A stretch of 64,000 bases of DNA. It comes from Ambrosia x helenae (taxonomy: Eukaryota > Streptophyta > Magnoliopsida > Asterales > Asteraceae). The notes beneath the pieces were generated by a model. That model made no database searches, was not told where the DNA came from, and saw nothing but the letters and a program-made list of their open reading frames with translations. Where the stretch lies: positions 28,529,149 to 28,593,148 of the forward strand of contig CM061231.1 in assembly GCA_030844895.1 (NCBI GenBank), in the 5' to 3' direction. The translations under genes and the position numbers were made by a program. Shown here one piece after another: positions 21,477 through 33,507 of the stretch; the stretch's first letter is position 1, and each line of letters opens with the position of its first letter.

Positions 21477-24400
21477 TTTTTCAAGGATCAAAAGGTAGTA
21501 GCCATGGAAATGGAGATGAAAAGAAGCTTGAGTTAAGGCTTGGTCCACCTGGTGTTGAAGATTGGTCACCACAAAAAGCACCTCAGAAAAGGTATAATAC
21601 TCTTTTCTTTGTATGCACCTGTTTTTCTGTTTCATGTATTTTTTGTTTGGACACTATTTTCTGGTTTTTAAATCATATATTTTTTTTCATTAAGAGGGTG
21701 TTTGGGATTGTGTTTCAAAACAACTTATTGACTTATTGGCTTTTCCAAAAAGCCAATAAGTCAATAAGCTGTTTGTGTAACCCAAAAGCACTTTCTGTTT
21801 TGACTTTTGGCTTTTGCCTTTTAAGGGTGGAAAAGTTGTTTTTGAAAAGTTAGAAATCCTGGCTTTTGGCTTTTGACTTTTGGAAAAAAATTACAAGTAT
21901 ACCACCCATACAACCAATATTCACAATAAGTTAAGCGAAACACTTAAAAAAACAACAATTTATTGACTTTTTGACGTTTCTCATCCGAAAAGCTAATCCA
22001 AACACTTTTTTTAAAACTCCTTTTCAAAAAGTCATAAGCCAATAAGCACTTTTGACCAAAAGCACTTTTGCATCTCCAAACTCAATCCCAAACACCCTCT
22101 AAATTTTGCAGTATCATAACATAATCTTCATGGGCTTTTAAAAAGTTTAAATCTTTAAGTAATTTTTAGCTTGTTGCCTGTTTACCGTCTATTTAGATGT
22201 AATCGCCTTTACTAAAATAAATAAATAAATAAATAGTAATGTCTCGACTCCGGCGGGCAAGGGTTTGTTTTCAGTAGACTTGGGTTCGACCGTCAGCCTG
22301 CTATTTTGATGTAACTAGTGGTAATGCCCGCGCGTTGCAGCGGGTTCGTTACGCGAGGAAAATATAGTCAGTATCTTTTTTCGGTACCAAAACTTCCTAT
22401 GAAGCGGCATCTGAAATTCCCGATATTCAAACGTGTTAACGTGTTTTCAAAGATTAAAAGACCAAAAAGATTGATCTAATGTTTTGTTGTTTACCTCTAT
22501 GTGTGAAATTTCTTTCAATGACATATCAGCAAAATAGGCATATAAAGCTCTTATAACAGCCTGCAATGCACAAATTCATTAAACCCATGTTTGCATTGCA
22601 CAAATCTTTAAATGGATGAGTTGGGTAATAGGTAATTTACATATGGTTTGGGCCATGCCCATCAAAAATAATGTTCATTTGTTTTTAAAATGTTAATAAA
22701 AAGCTAATGCCCTAAATATTATTCAAAAGCTATATTGATACATACACATGTATTAAAATACACTTTACAAACACGTTTAACCCGTTTTTTTACCCATTTG
22801 TGGAGGTAAAATTTTGTGGTTGCCTTGTCTTACCTGGTGAGATACGACTACAACAAGCGCGCGTTGTCGTTCTAACTCAATAATAACCAGCTCCAACCTG
22901 TTATATGCACAACTGCAAACTTTTGACGTTGCTTAAAATACCAAAACTTTAATTATTTACTTTCTATATTTTCAACAGAGATTTTTCCTTGTATTTGAAT
23001 TCAATACCTTTGTATCACATCGAGATACGACTCTCCACGAGGATATCGATACCTGAGTTTGTCTTTCTTCCTTGACCTTTAAAAAAAAGACCATTGAATG
23101 GAAAGGTATAAAATTACAAAAAAGAAAAAAAAAATCGAATATTTCATATTTAACATACTCGTATTCTTCAGGCATGTTCTTTATTTCTTCATACGTCATA
23201 CCGTCACATACACCAGCATTTATCTCATCAAGTGCACGCCATTGTATCTATAACGTAAAGAAAGTACACAAATTTTACAAATGATAAATGATCAAAGAAG
23301 CAATTTATGTGACATGTAAAACTAACCTTGGGGAATCCAACAATTTGATTTGCAGTCAAAATTGTTCGTTGCAACGTGCTTGTCCAAATCTAGGTGCATA
23401 AATAAAAAAAAAAACAATATAAAACATTGCAAACTTTGTGCAACAAACAAAGAAAATGCAAATAGTAAAATAAGTAATAATTCTTACAAAAGCATTTTTT
23501 TTATGTTCTTCTTTATTTCTTCATACGTCATACCGTCACATACATCAGCATTTATCTCATCAAGTGCAGTGGGATAACATTAGTGCCCAACAAAATGGTT
23601 TATATATTAAATGTCAACTTGTCAAGTAGCACTGTAGCTTTTCAATGAGTACATGATTAGTTATTAAGACCTTTGGGTGTGGTTTAGCCCCGGCAAGGCC
23701 GACCGGCCGCCACGTCAACGGTCATATCAACGACGGGCCTCCCTTGCCGGGCCTGGGGTGTGGATGATGGGCCTCCATCTTTTCCGGCGAGTCTCCGGCG
23801 GCCTCCACCTTCTCCGGCGACGTCACCGCCTTCTTCTCCGGTGACAACTTTTTTTTTTTTAGAAAGCATTTGCACCCAACATTTATAAATAAAAAAACAA
23901 TGATCCAAAATACATATCGTCATAATACATATCGTCATAACATATTAAGTGATCTTCCATTTAATTATCTCATCAACATGGAGGATCAAAGAAGTAAATC
24001 ACAATAAAAAAAGGCTAAAGAAATAAAAAGAGTTTGTGTGTTCCTCTTAAAAAACATTCATAACCAAAGTAACATATAACTTGTAAGTCACGATCACTAA
24101 CCGATTAGCAAAAGTCAAAGAGGTGATCACTGATCACTACCTAGAATCATGAGAACATGAAATGTTGAATAATTTACACAAATTTTACAAATGATAAATG
24201 ATCAAAGAAGCAATTTATGTGACATGTAAAACTAACCTTGGGAAATCCAGCAATTTGATTTGCAATCAAAATTGTTCGTTGCAATGTGCTTGTCCAAATC
24301 TAGGTGCATAAATAAAAAAAATATAAAACATTGCAAACTTTGTGCAACAAACAAAGAAAATGCAAATAGTAAAATAAGTAATAGTTCTTACAAAAGCATT

Positions 24401-26557
24401 TTTTTAGGCAAGATAGTTTATGTAGGCCTTCAATTGAATGTTATAAGAGGAGGACTTGAATTTCACAATCAATCTCATTCAATTTGATCCTTAAGGTTAC
24501 GGAACTTGAAGGGACAAGAGGTTAATGATCTATATTGATGAAGAAAGAAGGCAAAGGATTGAAGGGTATGGATGGAAGAAGGAGGGTAGTATTGTAAAAG
24601 TCTTTTGATATTGTAAAGGAGGAGGTGGATGACATGTCTATATTACCCTCTTAAGTGTCTTAATTGTCCCAATTATGCCCATAATACCCTTAAATTTCTT
24701 GCTTAAATATGTTGTACATGTTGCTTGTTAAGTTGTACGGAAATGCAAATTACCTTGTTGTACATAACTCCTCCTTTATAATGTATTATAGATTATCGTT
24801 TTTATGGAATGAAGTATTAAATTTAAAAAAATAAAAAATAAATAGTAATTTTGGTGGTTCTTGATGCTAACTTTTGTTATTTTGTACAAAATAACTTGAA
24901 GAAGTGCACCTGCTCCTGTTGTGGGATGGCCTCCAGTTAGATCATTTAGGAAGAATATTGCAAGTAGCAGTTCAAAACCAGCACTTATTAAGAAGGACAA
25001 AATGGTGGAAAGTTGCCAAAAAGGTTTCTTTGTAAAGATCAACATGAACGGTGTCCCGATCGGTCGAAAAGTCGATCTTAACGCTTATGACAGCTACGAA
25101 AAGCTTTCTGTTGCTGTTGATGAACTCTTTAGAGGGCTTCTTGCAGGTTATAATAATAAGTCTTTAAATAAATATTGGTCATTGTTTATTATGCTTAAAT
25201 ATATATATAAAAAAGTACTGAAATGGTTTGGTAAATTTGTTTGTTTATATAGTTCAAAACCAGTCATCTGGTGAACATGAAAAAGCAATGAATGGTTTGT
25301 TAAATGGTAAAGGAAATGGAGAATACACTTTAGTATATGAGGATAATGAAGGAGACAGGATGCTTGTTGGAGATGTCCCATGGAAGTAAGCATCTTATCT
25401 CTTTGGATTTTTGTACACTAAATGCTTCTAGTATTTCAGACGTTTCTTAACATGAATAGTGGGACATTATATTGGTTTGGTTATACTTATTGTCTTCTTT
25501 TCCATATATGTATGCATGAATTGTGGGATATTTTTTTTGTTTGGTAAGTCCGGTATTCGGCTTAATATTTAGGCCGTAAAAAATTATACAAATCTTTTGT
25601 TCGAGAAAATGATTTTTTTTCTTGTCCGCCGAATTTATGTCTGTGCGCGCTTGGGCCTAAGGGCGGTAGCCCCTGGCTGCGGTCGAGCTGTTGAAATTTA
25701 TTTTCATTAAAATTGCTATGGTAAAAATCTCTCAGAAAATTAATTTTTGTAATTAGAGGGACTAAATTTGGCAATGCTGAAACATTGAAAATAATTGCCT
25801 AAAAGGCACTGAATGGGTCTGAATTCATTTACGTTTTTTTGATCTTGGTCAAAAAGTCGCTGGTTCTTCTCTCAAACATAATATACAGAAAATTCTCAAT
25901 CTCTGATTGTATCCGATTGAATATTCCAATTGAACCGTCGAATTGATTCAATCTGAAAGCAATTACGTGCTTTCAGAGATTTCAGTTATCCGGTTGTTTT
26001 TTGTTCGTTATTACTGCATATCCCCAACACCAATATCCTGCTAACTGGTGTAATTAGGTAAAAATGTAGAAACGACTAGAAATTGGATTCGAATATGATA
26101 CCTCTTTAGACTTAATTCAATATAAAATACTTGAAAGTTCACTTGTTCTTTAGGTCAACTAAGCATAGAATATAAGATGGTTATGTGCCAATTTGCTTCT
26201 TTTAAGTTCTAGATCACAATAATATTATTTATTGACAAATAACAACTCATTTTCATTGCCTAACATTCCATAAACTAAGCAAGTGTGTCCATTACAATAT
26301 TGCTATCTCTTTCATACTTGATCAGGTTATTAATTTTCGTTTTCGCGCCATATTGTTTGCAGCATGTTTGTTTCTTCGGTTAAGAGGCTGCGAGTGATTA
26401 AGAGCTCTGAAATCTCTAACATATGCTGCTGTGAGTTTATCTCTTGACTCCTTAACTACTAATATGATCTTAAAAGGAAAATAGCTACAGTTTTGCAATT
26501 TATTCATAACCTATGGCTCTTTCTGTTGCAGTGGGAAGTAAGCAAGAGAAGATGTAG
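21326..26557 (+). CDS. IAA26-like: Aux/IAA auxin-responsive repressor, IAA26/IAA18-type, five exons
   Basis: Nuclear co-repressor of auxin response factors, degraded by SCF-TIR1/AFB when auxin is present. Exons I infer: 21326-21591, 24902-25146, 25253-25385, 26363-26430 and 26532-26557, all with GT/AG borders. Phases match and give 245 aa. All four family domains are present: domain I KLELRLGPPG (EAR-type LxLxL), domain II degron VVGWPPVRSF, domain III with FVKINMNGVPIGRKVDLNAY, and domain IV YEDNEGDRMLVGDVPW then MFVSSVKRLRVIKSSEI. The C-terminus GSKQEKM is typical of the IAA26/IAA18 branch. The N-terminus LLDLIPTERNW also fits that branch. An (AAT)n run encodes about 18 Asn before domain I. 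Intron 1 (3.3 kb) contains a Tourist-like MITE and an F2KP-carrying Helitron. The last two exons are very short, and a decayed second copy of exon 4 lies downstream. Confidence 0.93.
21421..21475 (+). repeat. (AAT)18 microsatellite encoding poly-Asn
   Basis: A perfect trinucleotide run inside exon 1 of the Aux/IAA gene, in the Asn frame, between the N-terminal LLDLIP segment and domain I. Length polymorphism would change the protein without breaking the frame. Confidence 0.95.
21694..22099. mobile_element. Tourist-like MITE in Aux/IAA intron 1
   Basis: GAGGGTGTTTGGGATTG at the left and CAATCCCAAACACCCTC at the right form the TIRs. The TSD TAA is at 21691-21693 and 22100-22102. It is a homologue of the element at 58425-59151. 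No coding capacity. Confidence 0.9.
22395..24299 (-). pseudogene. F2KP: Captured fragments of fructose-6-phosphate 2-kinase/fructose-2,6-bisphosphatase
   Basis: Six successive exons of the bisphosphatase half can be read on the minus strand: 24299-24237 (IWTSTLQRTILIANQIAGFP), 23247-23158 (IQWRALDEINAGVCDGMTYE...), 23076-23007 (KKDKLRYRYPRGESYLDVIQ), 22897-22834 (LELVIIELERQR...VSHQ), 22560-22495 (AVIRALYAYFADMSLKEISH) and the start of another at 22410 (MPLH). Most keep AG/GT borders. The first exon is duplicated at 23389-23327, and part of the second at about 23577-23510. From memory they match the plant F2KP phosphoglycerate-mutase-like domain, which sets fructose-2,6-bisphosphate levels. 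Kinase and N-terminal parts are absent, and one donor has lost a base. It is a captured non-functional fragment. Confidence 0.88.
23685..23850. repeat. GC-rich insert inside the Helitron
   Basis: A sharply GC-rich block (CCCCGGCAAGGCC, TCTCCGGCGACGTC, TCTCCGGTGAC repeats) in AT-rich surroundings. It separates the two copies of the captured exon block and looks like a small MITE or captured sequence. Its ends are not defined. Confidence 0.5.
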
Positions 26558-27373
26558 TTTATCGCAGTGTTTATACGAAGTTGGACTAAAGAAGAGACCG
26601 CTGTTGTCTTTTGTTAGCGTCTATTGAAGAATCAACCTGTAAAAATGGTTTTTCTGAGTAAATTTTCTTTAGATTTGTGGTTGGCTTAGTGTTCAAAACT
26701 TGTGGGAATATGGATTTAGATGTTGGTATTCACTTTTTTCGGGTGCCAGTTTATATTTTCCCTGATATTGAACTGTGAATGAATCGAGTCGCTCATTATT
26801 TTCTACTAATGATTTGCTCGTTAAAAGCTCAAAAAAGCGCTTAAGCATAAATCTCATTTAATATACGAGCACGAATAAGTTTAAAAGTCTAAACAAACCA
26901 ATCAATTACATGAATAATTATATAAACACAAGGGGAGCAAGAACTTATAAAATTACTTGTGAGGAAACCTCTAGCGTTACATACAACTCCTCTCAAAAGC
27001 TAAAGAGGTTCAGTCAAGCTTGGGCTCGGTTTGACTTGGTTACAACCCTTGAGGTGTTGCGTTAATATTAGCCTGTGGCTTGGGCTCGGTCTGATCTAGA
27101 ACTATTAGATGGTTGTATGCAAATTTGCTTCCTTTAAAGAAATAGTTCTAGATCAGAATTATGTTTTATGTATTTTATATATTGGCAACTCATTTTCACT
27201 GCCTAACATTTCATAAACTAATGCAAGTGCCTCCATAACATGATGACAAGATTGTCTATTTCATGCTTGGTCAGATTGTTAATTTTCTTCTTTTGCTATA
27301 TTTTGTTTGCGGCATGTTTGTTTCTTTGGTCAACAGGCTGCAGGTGATAAAGAGTGTTGAAATTTCTAACATA

Positions 27374-27569
27374 TGCTGTCATCATCATCATCATACTTAG
27401 ATAATTCCACCTATAGCAAATCTAAGGTAGAGTCTGAAGAGGGTAAGATGTAGACAGCCTTACCTCTACCCCTAAGAATAGAGAGGCTGCTTCCAGTGAG
27501 ACCCCCAGCTCGATGTGGTTTGATATCAAGCCTTAGACATAAGGCACAAAACACTTAGCAATCGGGACA
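27374..27569 (-). mobile_element. (ATG)n-tailed retroelement fragment in the duplicated Aux/IAA tail
   Basis: (CAT)n at about 27376 is followed by a body nearly the same as 6436-6640, including GATGTAGACAGCCTTACCTC and GGCTGCTTCCAGTGAGACCC. Orientation is minus, with the tail at the left. TSDs were not resolved because a hAT element inserted beside it. Confidence 0.75.
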
Positions 27570-27577
27570 GTTATGAG

Positions 27578-28530
27578 CAGGGGCGGAGCATCTAAGGGGC
27601 GGGGAGGGGCGACCGACCCCCCCAAATTTTCGCTCAGAAGTTTCGAGTATATAGTTTTTGTATGAATTTTTTTTGCTATATATGGTTTCGACCCTCCGTT
27701 TTAAAAAAATAGTTATATAAACCAAAACTTTAACCCAAAACAAAGTAAATGTAAAGCCCAAATCCTAAAGTCCTAAGCCGAAGTGCCGAACAACTACATG
27801 AGCGGGATAGTAGATTCAATGAGCAAACGATGGAGTTGTTATCTCTTAGCTACTCGAGTTCGGCTTGGTAAAAAGCTCGAAACGAGCTGAGCCTTATCGA
27901 GCCCGAGCTTGAGCTTAAAACAAAAGCTCGTTTACTAATCGAGACCGAGCTCAGCCTAGCATGTGAAGCTTGTCAGGCTCGTCTCGTCGAGCCTTAGTGT
28001 AATATTAGGTCGAAACCATTTAATGATATTTACCCACTCATTTAAGCTTGTTTACTAAACGAGCCCAAGCCGAACTTCATTTATCGAGCTCTAAACCTAT
28101 TATTTATATAACTTTTATTTAAAATATTAACTAATAGATAGTAAACGAACCGAGCTCGAGTTCTCATAAGTTTTCTGAGCTCGAGCCTGGTCGTGTTCGG
28201 GCTTATCTCAGCTCGTTTGCACCCCTATCCATAATTAAAGAATTCAAAAATATTAAAGATCGATGGGCTGAACTGTAAATCTTCATCCAGGTACCAATCC
28301 TTTGTATCCTTTTTAATGTTTTAGTGTCTTTGTTCAATTGTTTGTTAAAGTATTAAACAATGCTTTGAACTTTGATATTTATTGTATTTAATGTTTGACT
28401 CGACTCAACCCGAATCGAATCACCGACCCGAACATATCACTCGAGCCATAGCTACAAAAAAAATTTTTAGGTCCCATCTCGTGATCGCTGACTTTCGACC
28501 CCCGATCCAAATTCTCAAGCTTCGCCACTG
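27578..28530. mobile_element. Non-autonomous hAT (Tip100-type ends), 953 bp
   Basis: The left end CAGGGGCGGAGC pairs with the right end GCTTCGCCACTG. The 8-bp GTTATGAG is duplicated at 27570-27577 and 28531-28538. CAGGGGCGGAG is the terminus I recall for Tip100-like hAT elements. The interior has GAGCTCGAGC-rich repeats and no transposase. Confidence 0.9.
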
Positions 28531-29790
28531 GTTATGAGTTTAACTATTTGACTCTCTATCACTAATTTGGTCTTTAAAAGAAAAGAACGACAATTTTGCA
28601 ATTTATTCACAACTCATCCTTGGTTGCAAAACATAAAGCATGTGAATGAATCTAGTCGCTTATTATGAAAGTTTTGCTTGTTAGAAGCTCAAAAAAGAGC
28701 TTAAAGCTCATTCAATACTCGAGCATGAATAAGCTTAAGTCTAAACAAACCGATCACTTACATGAATAATTGTATGAACACAAGTTGAACTCGAACTTGT
28801 AAAATTAATTTTCAGGAAACCTAGAGCGTTAGATCCAAGCTTAGTCAACCTCATGTCTGGTTTCACTCGTTTACAACCCACCAAGGTGTCGCGTTAACAA
28901 ACAAGAGGAGAGATTAATGCCATTTTATAACAGCGGCTCTACCGAAGTTACAAAAAAAAAAATATACCAAATCCACCATAACTTCTAGCTTCATCATCTC
29001 TTTCAATGCAATGCCTAACCTGGATATACAAATAAAACTATATATGAAAAGGGTAAAACGAAAACATGCTTGAGTTGGAGGAACTAAGGAACTCACTTTA
29101 TAACAACACACTTAATTTTATCAAAAAAGAATGTGTAGTTGTAAATTAAAGGATAATAAAATATTAAATAGAATATTCCTTTATTTAAAAAGTCAACATT
29201 GGTGTGGTGTTGTTTTTAAACCAGTGTTAAACCATCGTAAAACTATAAATGAGGGAGGAATAAGGATAATGTGGTTCTCATCATGGGCCACTATGGGCTG
29301 TGGGCTATGCCAGTTAAGTAGAATCTCATGTCTACTACCTTAGCAAACATTACACATAGTATCGGTCTTGGGCTGGTCTTGTTCAGGCCCATACTTTTAT
29401 TTCCATTTTCTTTTATGGTCTAAAAACTAATCAACTATGATCCAAATTTTAATGTGGCTATTCGGAGTATTCGCTAAGCCTAACACAGTTTATTTTCGAT
29501 CACAAAAAGAATCTCAACCTTAATTAATTAGAGGACACAAACCTCGATGGTCAGTAATTTCAATCTAAGGTAGTTGTCACGTTAACCCAGCCTTAGCGAT
29601 AACTTTACATTTTAACATTTAGAACATGAGTCACTAGAATGTTTATACCAACTAAACTTTACTATGAAATAATCATAAGGACAAATAAATTGATATCCAT
29701 TTTCTAATAAGATTTTGTTTAGAAACAATTATAGTTAGGTATAGATTGAGTGGTGTTACTTTAAACTTTCATAACTATCAATAAATGTGT

Positions 29791-30127
29791 TTTTTTTTAA
29801 CAATGACTTTTTTAACAGTGTGGCAGAGATCATCACATCCGTCTGTTGGCATGCTCTAGTCATCCACGCGTTCAAACTATGCTGTCTGAACCGGGTCCAT
29901 GCTGGTACGGTGGGGACTACGGCGTTCGCCCGAAAACCGTACAGCCTCCACACGAGTTTCCTCGCTGGAGTAACAGCCGGATGAAAACGGGCCAGCTCAG
30001 ATTCAAACTTGCATCAACTGGTGGACCACAAGCTCTTATCTTCATTGTTTTATGTGCTCCAGAATTCAAACCTGTGACCAGACCCTTCTCCCTTCATCGT
30101 ATGACCAACTGGGCTATCCCAGAAGGT
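29791..30127 (-). mobile_element. tRNA-derived SINE, 337 bp
   Basis: Minus-strand 5' end at 30127. The A box is TAGCCCAGTTGG and the B-box-like sequence is GGTTTGAATTC, with an A-rich tail (T-run at 29791-29798 on +). The 16-bp TSD CTATCA[A/G]TAAATGTGT lies at 29775-29790 and 30128-30143 with one mismatch. Confidence 0.88.
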
Positions 30128-31045
30128 CTATCAGTAAATGTGTGAAAAACAATTGAGAAACATAGAGCTTTTAAATATCATTAAGTATTCAAATATTTTT
30201 AAAGTTTAATGGTAATCTATGATTTCAAATTCTAGTATTTAAATTTTTAGTTTTTACTTGTAATTAATTTTAGAAAGTTACAACCAAAATTATTAATTGT
30301 TATATTTTAAATATATTATGAAATCATAATTTAAATATAATAAATAGGTGTAATGGTTACCATTATTAACTTTAATTCAAAATTTTAATTTTTTTAAAAT
30401 ATTAAGTCATTCAAAATGTGTAATTAAAAAGATAATTAGTATGCGTAATTTCTTACCTTTATTAAACAAAATTTAAAATTTTGTCTAATTCGAAATTAAA
30501 TATTTCGAATTTTAATTTGAAATTTGAAATTGATAATTCGATGTAATCATATTAACGAAAATAATATGTAAACATACTTTATTTACAAGAAATAAATATA
30601 CAAAATTGATTATATATAAGGTAAATCAGGCGTATTAATTTTTTTATAAGAATTCAAATTTAAATTTCTTTATAAAACGGTTATATATATATATATATAT
30701 ATGATTAATAATTAATAATAACTCGATTATATTTAAAAGTTATTAATCAAATTGAAATCATAATTATTAACATTGGATGTTTCCAAAATTGTGCAAATCA
30801 TTATAAATGCTAATTATAACCTAAGAATAGTAATTTGAAAAATCAAATAATTAACCATTTATTTGTCTCTTTAAATGTAGTTGACTTTAAAAAACGGATG
30901 TTTTTTAAATCTTAATTTTTGAATGTATAAAAATAAATTAATTATGATGAAAATGTTAAAGTCAAAAATCTACCAAAAATAGTTTGACAGTTACAATTAG
31001 AGTGATTGTAATTTACATAAAAAATTGTTAACCACAAATCACAAA

Positions 31046-31814
31046 TCTATACATATAAAATTCAAACGTTGCTATACTTTGACATAAAAACTTAAAGATT
31101 TAAAAAGTTTTATCAAATTGTGTAATAAATATAGTTTTGACTACTAACAACTGTTTATATGATCAAACCTTTGAATTTGGAATGGGCGTAAATCTCTACT
31201 ACCTTATTAAGGAGGAGAGATAGGTAAGAAGGTAATTTTACATAATTTTTAAGATGGGAGTTGAAGAGTCCCTTCACAAATTTCCAATATTTGGTCATTT
31301 TGTTCCCTTTATGCCCTTGTGTACAACCTATAATTCTCATTGTATATATGTGTAATGCATACTTCATATCCATTTCAACATGTAACCCCTATTCATAACA
31401 CCTAATTAAACCCCAATTCAATTTCAATAAAACCCAAGCTTTTCATTGAATCCTTCTACACTTCTATTTAATAATAACAAGCAATGTTTGTGATGGTTCT
31501 ATTAGGCTTTGTTGGAGCTTATAAACATTGTAGTAATTGGACATTTTTGTCTTTTTTTTGTTTGTTGAATTGTATAACTCTTTAAAACATGATGTCTAAC
31601 CTCATATAATATATGTATTTGTTGCCAATAATTCTATCTCCTTCTCTCTGTATATTACAACTAACTAAAAGAAAACTTAATATCCTGATTTATGTATCAA
31701 ATACTTTTAATTTAAATTACCATTTTGGTAAAAAAAATATTTTTTAACTTGGGTTACCTTTACGTACTTAGTCACGTTTAAAAACCGCCGCAACGCGCGG
31801 GGTAATTTACTAGT
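31046..31814 (+). mobile_element. Helitron-like element, 769 bp
   Basis: It starts A|TCTATACATATAAAATTC. It ends with hairpin CCGCCGCAACGCGCGG, then GGTAATTTACTAGT. The 3' structure is very like that of the Helitron in the Aux/IAA intron. As at 16684, the base after CTAGT is A and the next bases are ATAGTTAA, so the 3' edge may extend a little further. No coding content. Confidence 0.65.
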
Positions 31815-33312
31815 ATAGTTAATATATAATTATTTTACCAAAATTTAGATTTTGATTAATATACAAAACATAATTTTGAAAAAATAAATCAGGGATAATT
31901 ATATATAAAAAAAAAGATTTGAACAATATAGAAAAGTAACCTAGGAAATTGAACAATTAATGAACAAAATAATAAGGAGAAGGAAAACTTACAACCGATT
32001 GAGTGGCGTGCCTACAACAATTGATTTTGTTTCAAGAAAGACCCATCACTTTTGTGTTTAAGGCAGATTGGAAGAACGATCTAGTTTCAAAAGAAAAAGA
32101 TATAGTAGATTAATCGCCATGATTATAAAATTGGATGTATCAAACACACATAATACAGCTAAATAGGAGGTTTTAAGTCATACCATAAAATTATATCCAC
32201 ATTAAATAATATCTTTCAATTCCATAACCATATAAATCGGAAGTTTTAAATCATTCCATAAAATTAGAAGCTTGAAAATAGGAAAGATTATAGATTCTTT
32301 AAAAAAAATTTAAACCACTTTCCGATTTTGACATGATGCAATCGGGTGCACCCATATCTGAGATCCATGATCCATCCAATCACTAACCAAACTAAAAAGT
32401 TTCACTAAAAAACATTCTCTCAATCATATGAAGATCCGAATTATATTAAATCTTCAAGAACAAATAAGAACAATTGATGAAAATTCTTGAACCCTTTAAA
32501 CAATCTTAGCCTAATACAGATTCAAACCTAAAGTATTAAAATCAATATATTAAAAAAACATGAACCCTAAAACTGACTATTTAATACTAACATCCAAACT
32601 TACATAGACTGAAACACTAAAAGATCAAGAAATCTTACCATTTTCAGATGCTCAGGAGCTGTGAAAACTGTGTTCTTATGTTCATAGATTCTTGATCACT
32701 GTCAAATTTGAAAACAACCCAGATTCAATTAGACCTAAACATGAACCCTAAAAACTAAAAAATTATTAAACCTATACAATAATACACGAAAAATCAAAGA
32801 TTGAAAGCTAAATCATAGTTTATTAGTTAAAACAAAGACACAAAAACATTAATCGCCCACGAAAGATTAAGATATAATCATATTAGAAAAAAAAAAACGT
32901 AAACAAAAAACAGATCTCACCCAATGGAGACTAATAGAAAATTGCTTCTCAGATGGCCAAAACACAGACGGATTCATAACCCATCTCCATTTGAATCCAA
33001 ACCGGAAAAAAGTAATAACGAATAGTAAGAAGAAACCCTTCTGAATAGAAACTAAATCGGATCCGAATCCAAACCAAAGATTTAGGAATACGATGTGTAC
33101 CTTGATGTGTCGGATCCAAGCCCTTCTGAATAATTAATTAGATAAGATATCATTTTCAAGAAAAAAAATCAAATCATCTAACCAAAATAATTAGAAAAAA
33201 AAGCATCAAAATTTATGTCAAAAACCTAAAACCCCTCAAAAACATTTAAACAAATTTTCTTGATAAAGGTTAAATATTAAACATAATTAAAAAGGGTAAA
33301 AAAAAAACAAAC

Positions 33313-33507
33313 CAGATTCGGATTATGCTTAGCAAGCCTATCCTGGAACTTTTCATTAAACTCCTTAATCCATTGCGGCATATCAAGGGTACTAAGATCG
33401 ACAACATCAACTTTGTCATTGTTCTTCGCAGTTGAGCTTGGTATCGAAGAAGATGATGACGAATTTCCAGGTTTTGATGAAGGCTTATTCTTGATTGGGG
33501 TGATAAT
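33313..33507 (-). pseudogene. Isolated 65-codon exon, unrecognised, beside a Helitron-type 5' end
   Basis: On the minus strand an open, phase-0 exon of 195 nt has an acceptor-like CATCCTTCAG before it and a donor-like CTG|GTTTG after it. The protein has a Ser-rich linker, then DKVDVVDLSTLDMPQWIKEF and a basic helix. I do not recognise the parent. A Helitron-type 5' end on the same strand (TCTATACATATAATATT from 33788, preceded by A) lies about 280 bp upstream, so this may be another captured exon. No matching 3' end was found. Confidence 0.45.

Larger units (their letters stand above)
22314..24792 (-). mobile_element. Non-autonomous Helitron carrying host exons, in Aux/IAA intron 1
   Basis: On the minus strand it starts TCTATAATACATTATAAAGG after an A (5' edge at 24792). 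It ends with a GC-rich hairpin (CCGCTGCAACGCGCGGG) and CATTACCACTAGT before a T (3' edge at 22314). Insertion between A and T with TC...CTAGT ends is the Helitron hallmark. No Rep/helicase is present. The interior carries exons and introns of F2KP, an internal duplication of part of that capture, and a GC-rich insert at about 23685-23850. It lies antisense to the Aux/IAA gene. Confidence 0.85.
26155..28900 (+). pseudogene. Tandem duplication of the Aux/IAA 3' end; second copy decayed
   Basis: The segment from late intron 3 through exon 4 and the 3' flank (about 26155-27070) is repeated from about 27100 to 28900. The second exon-4 copy at 27313-27373 still reads MFVSLVNRLQVIKSVEISNI, but its splice acceptor is GG in place of AG. 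Flanking blocks also match (GCTCAAAAAAG.GCTTAA, CATGAATAATT.TAT.AACACAAG). An (ATG)n retroelement fragment and a hAT element interrupt the copy just after the exon. Exon 5 is not found in the copy. Confidence 0.85.

Noticed and set aside
21420..21635. Minus-strand open frame with poly-Tyr
   Set aside because: It is the antisense reading of the (AAT)n run in the Aux/IAA first exon.
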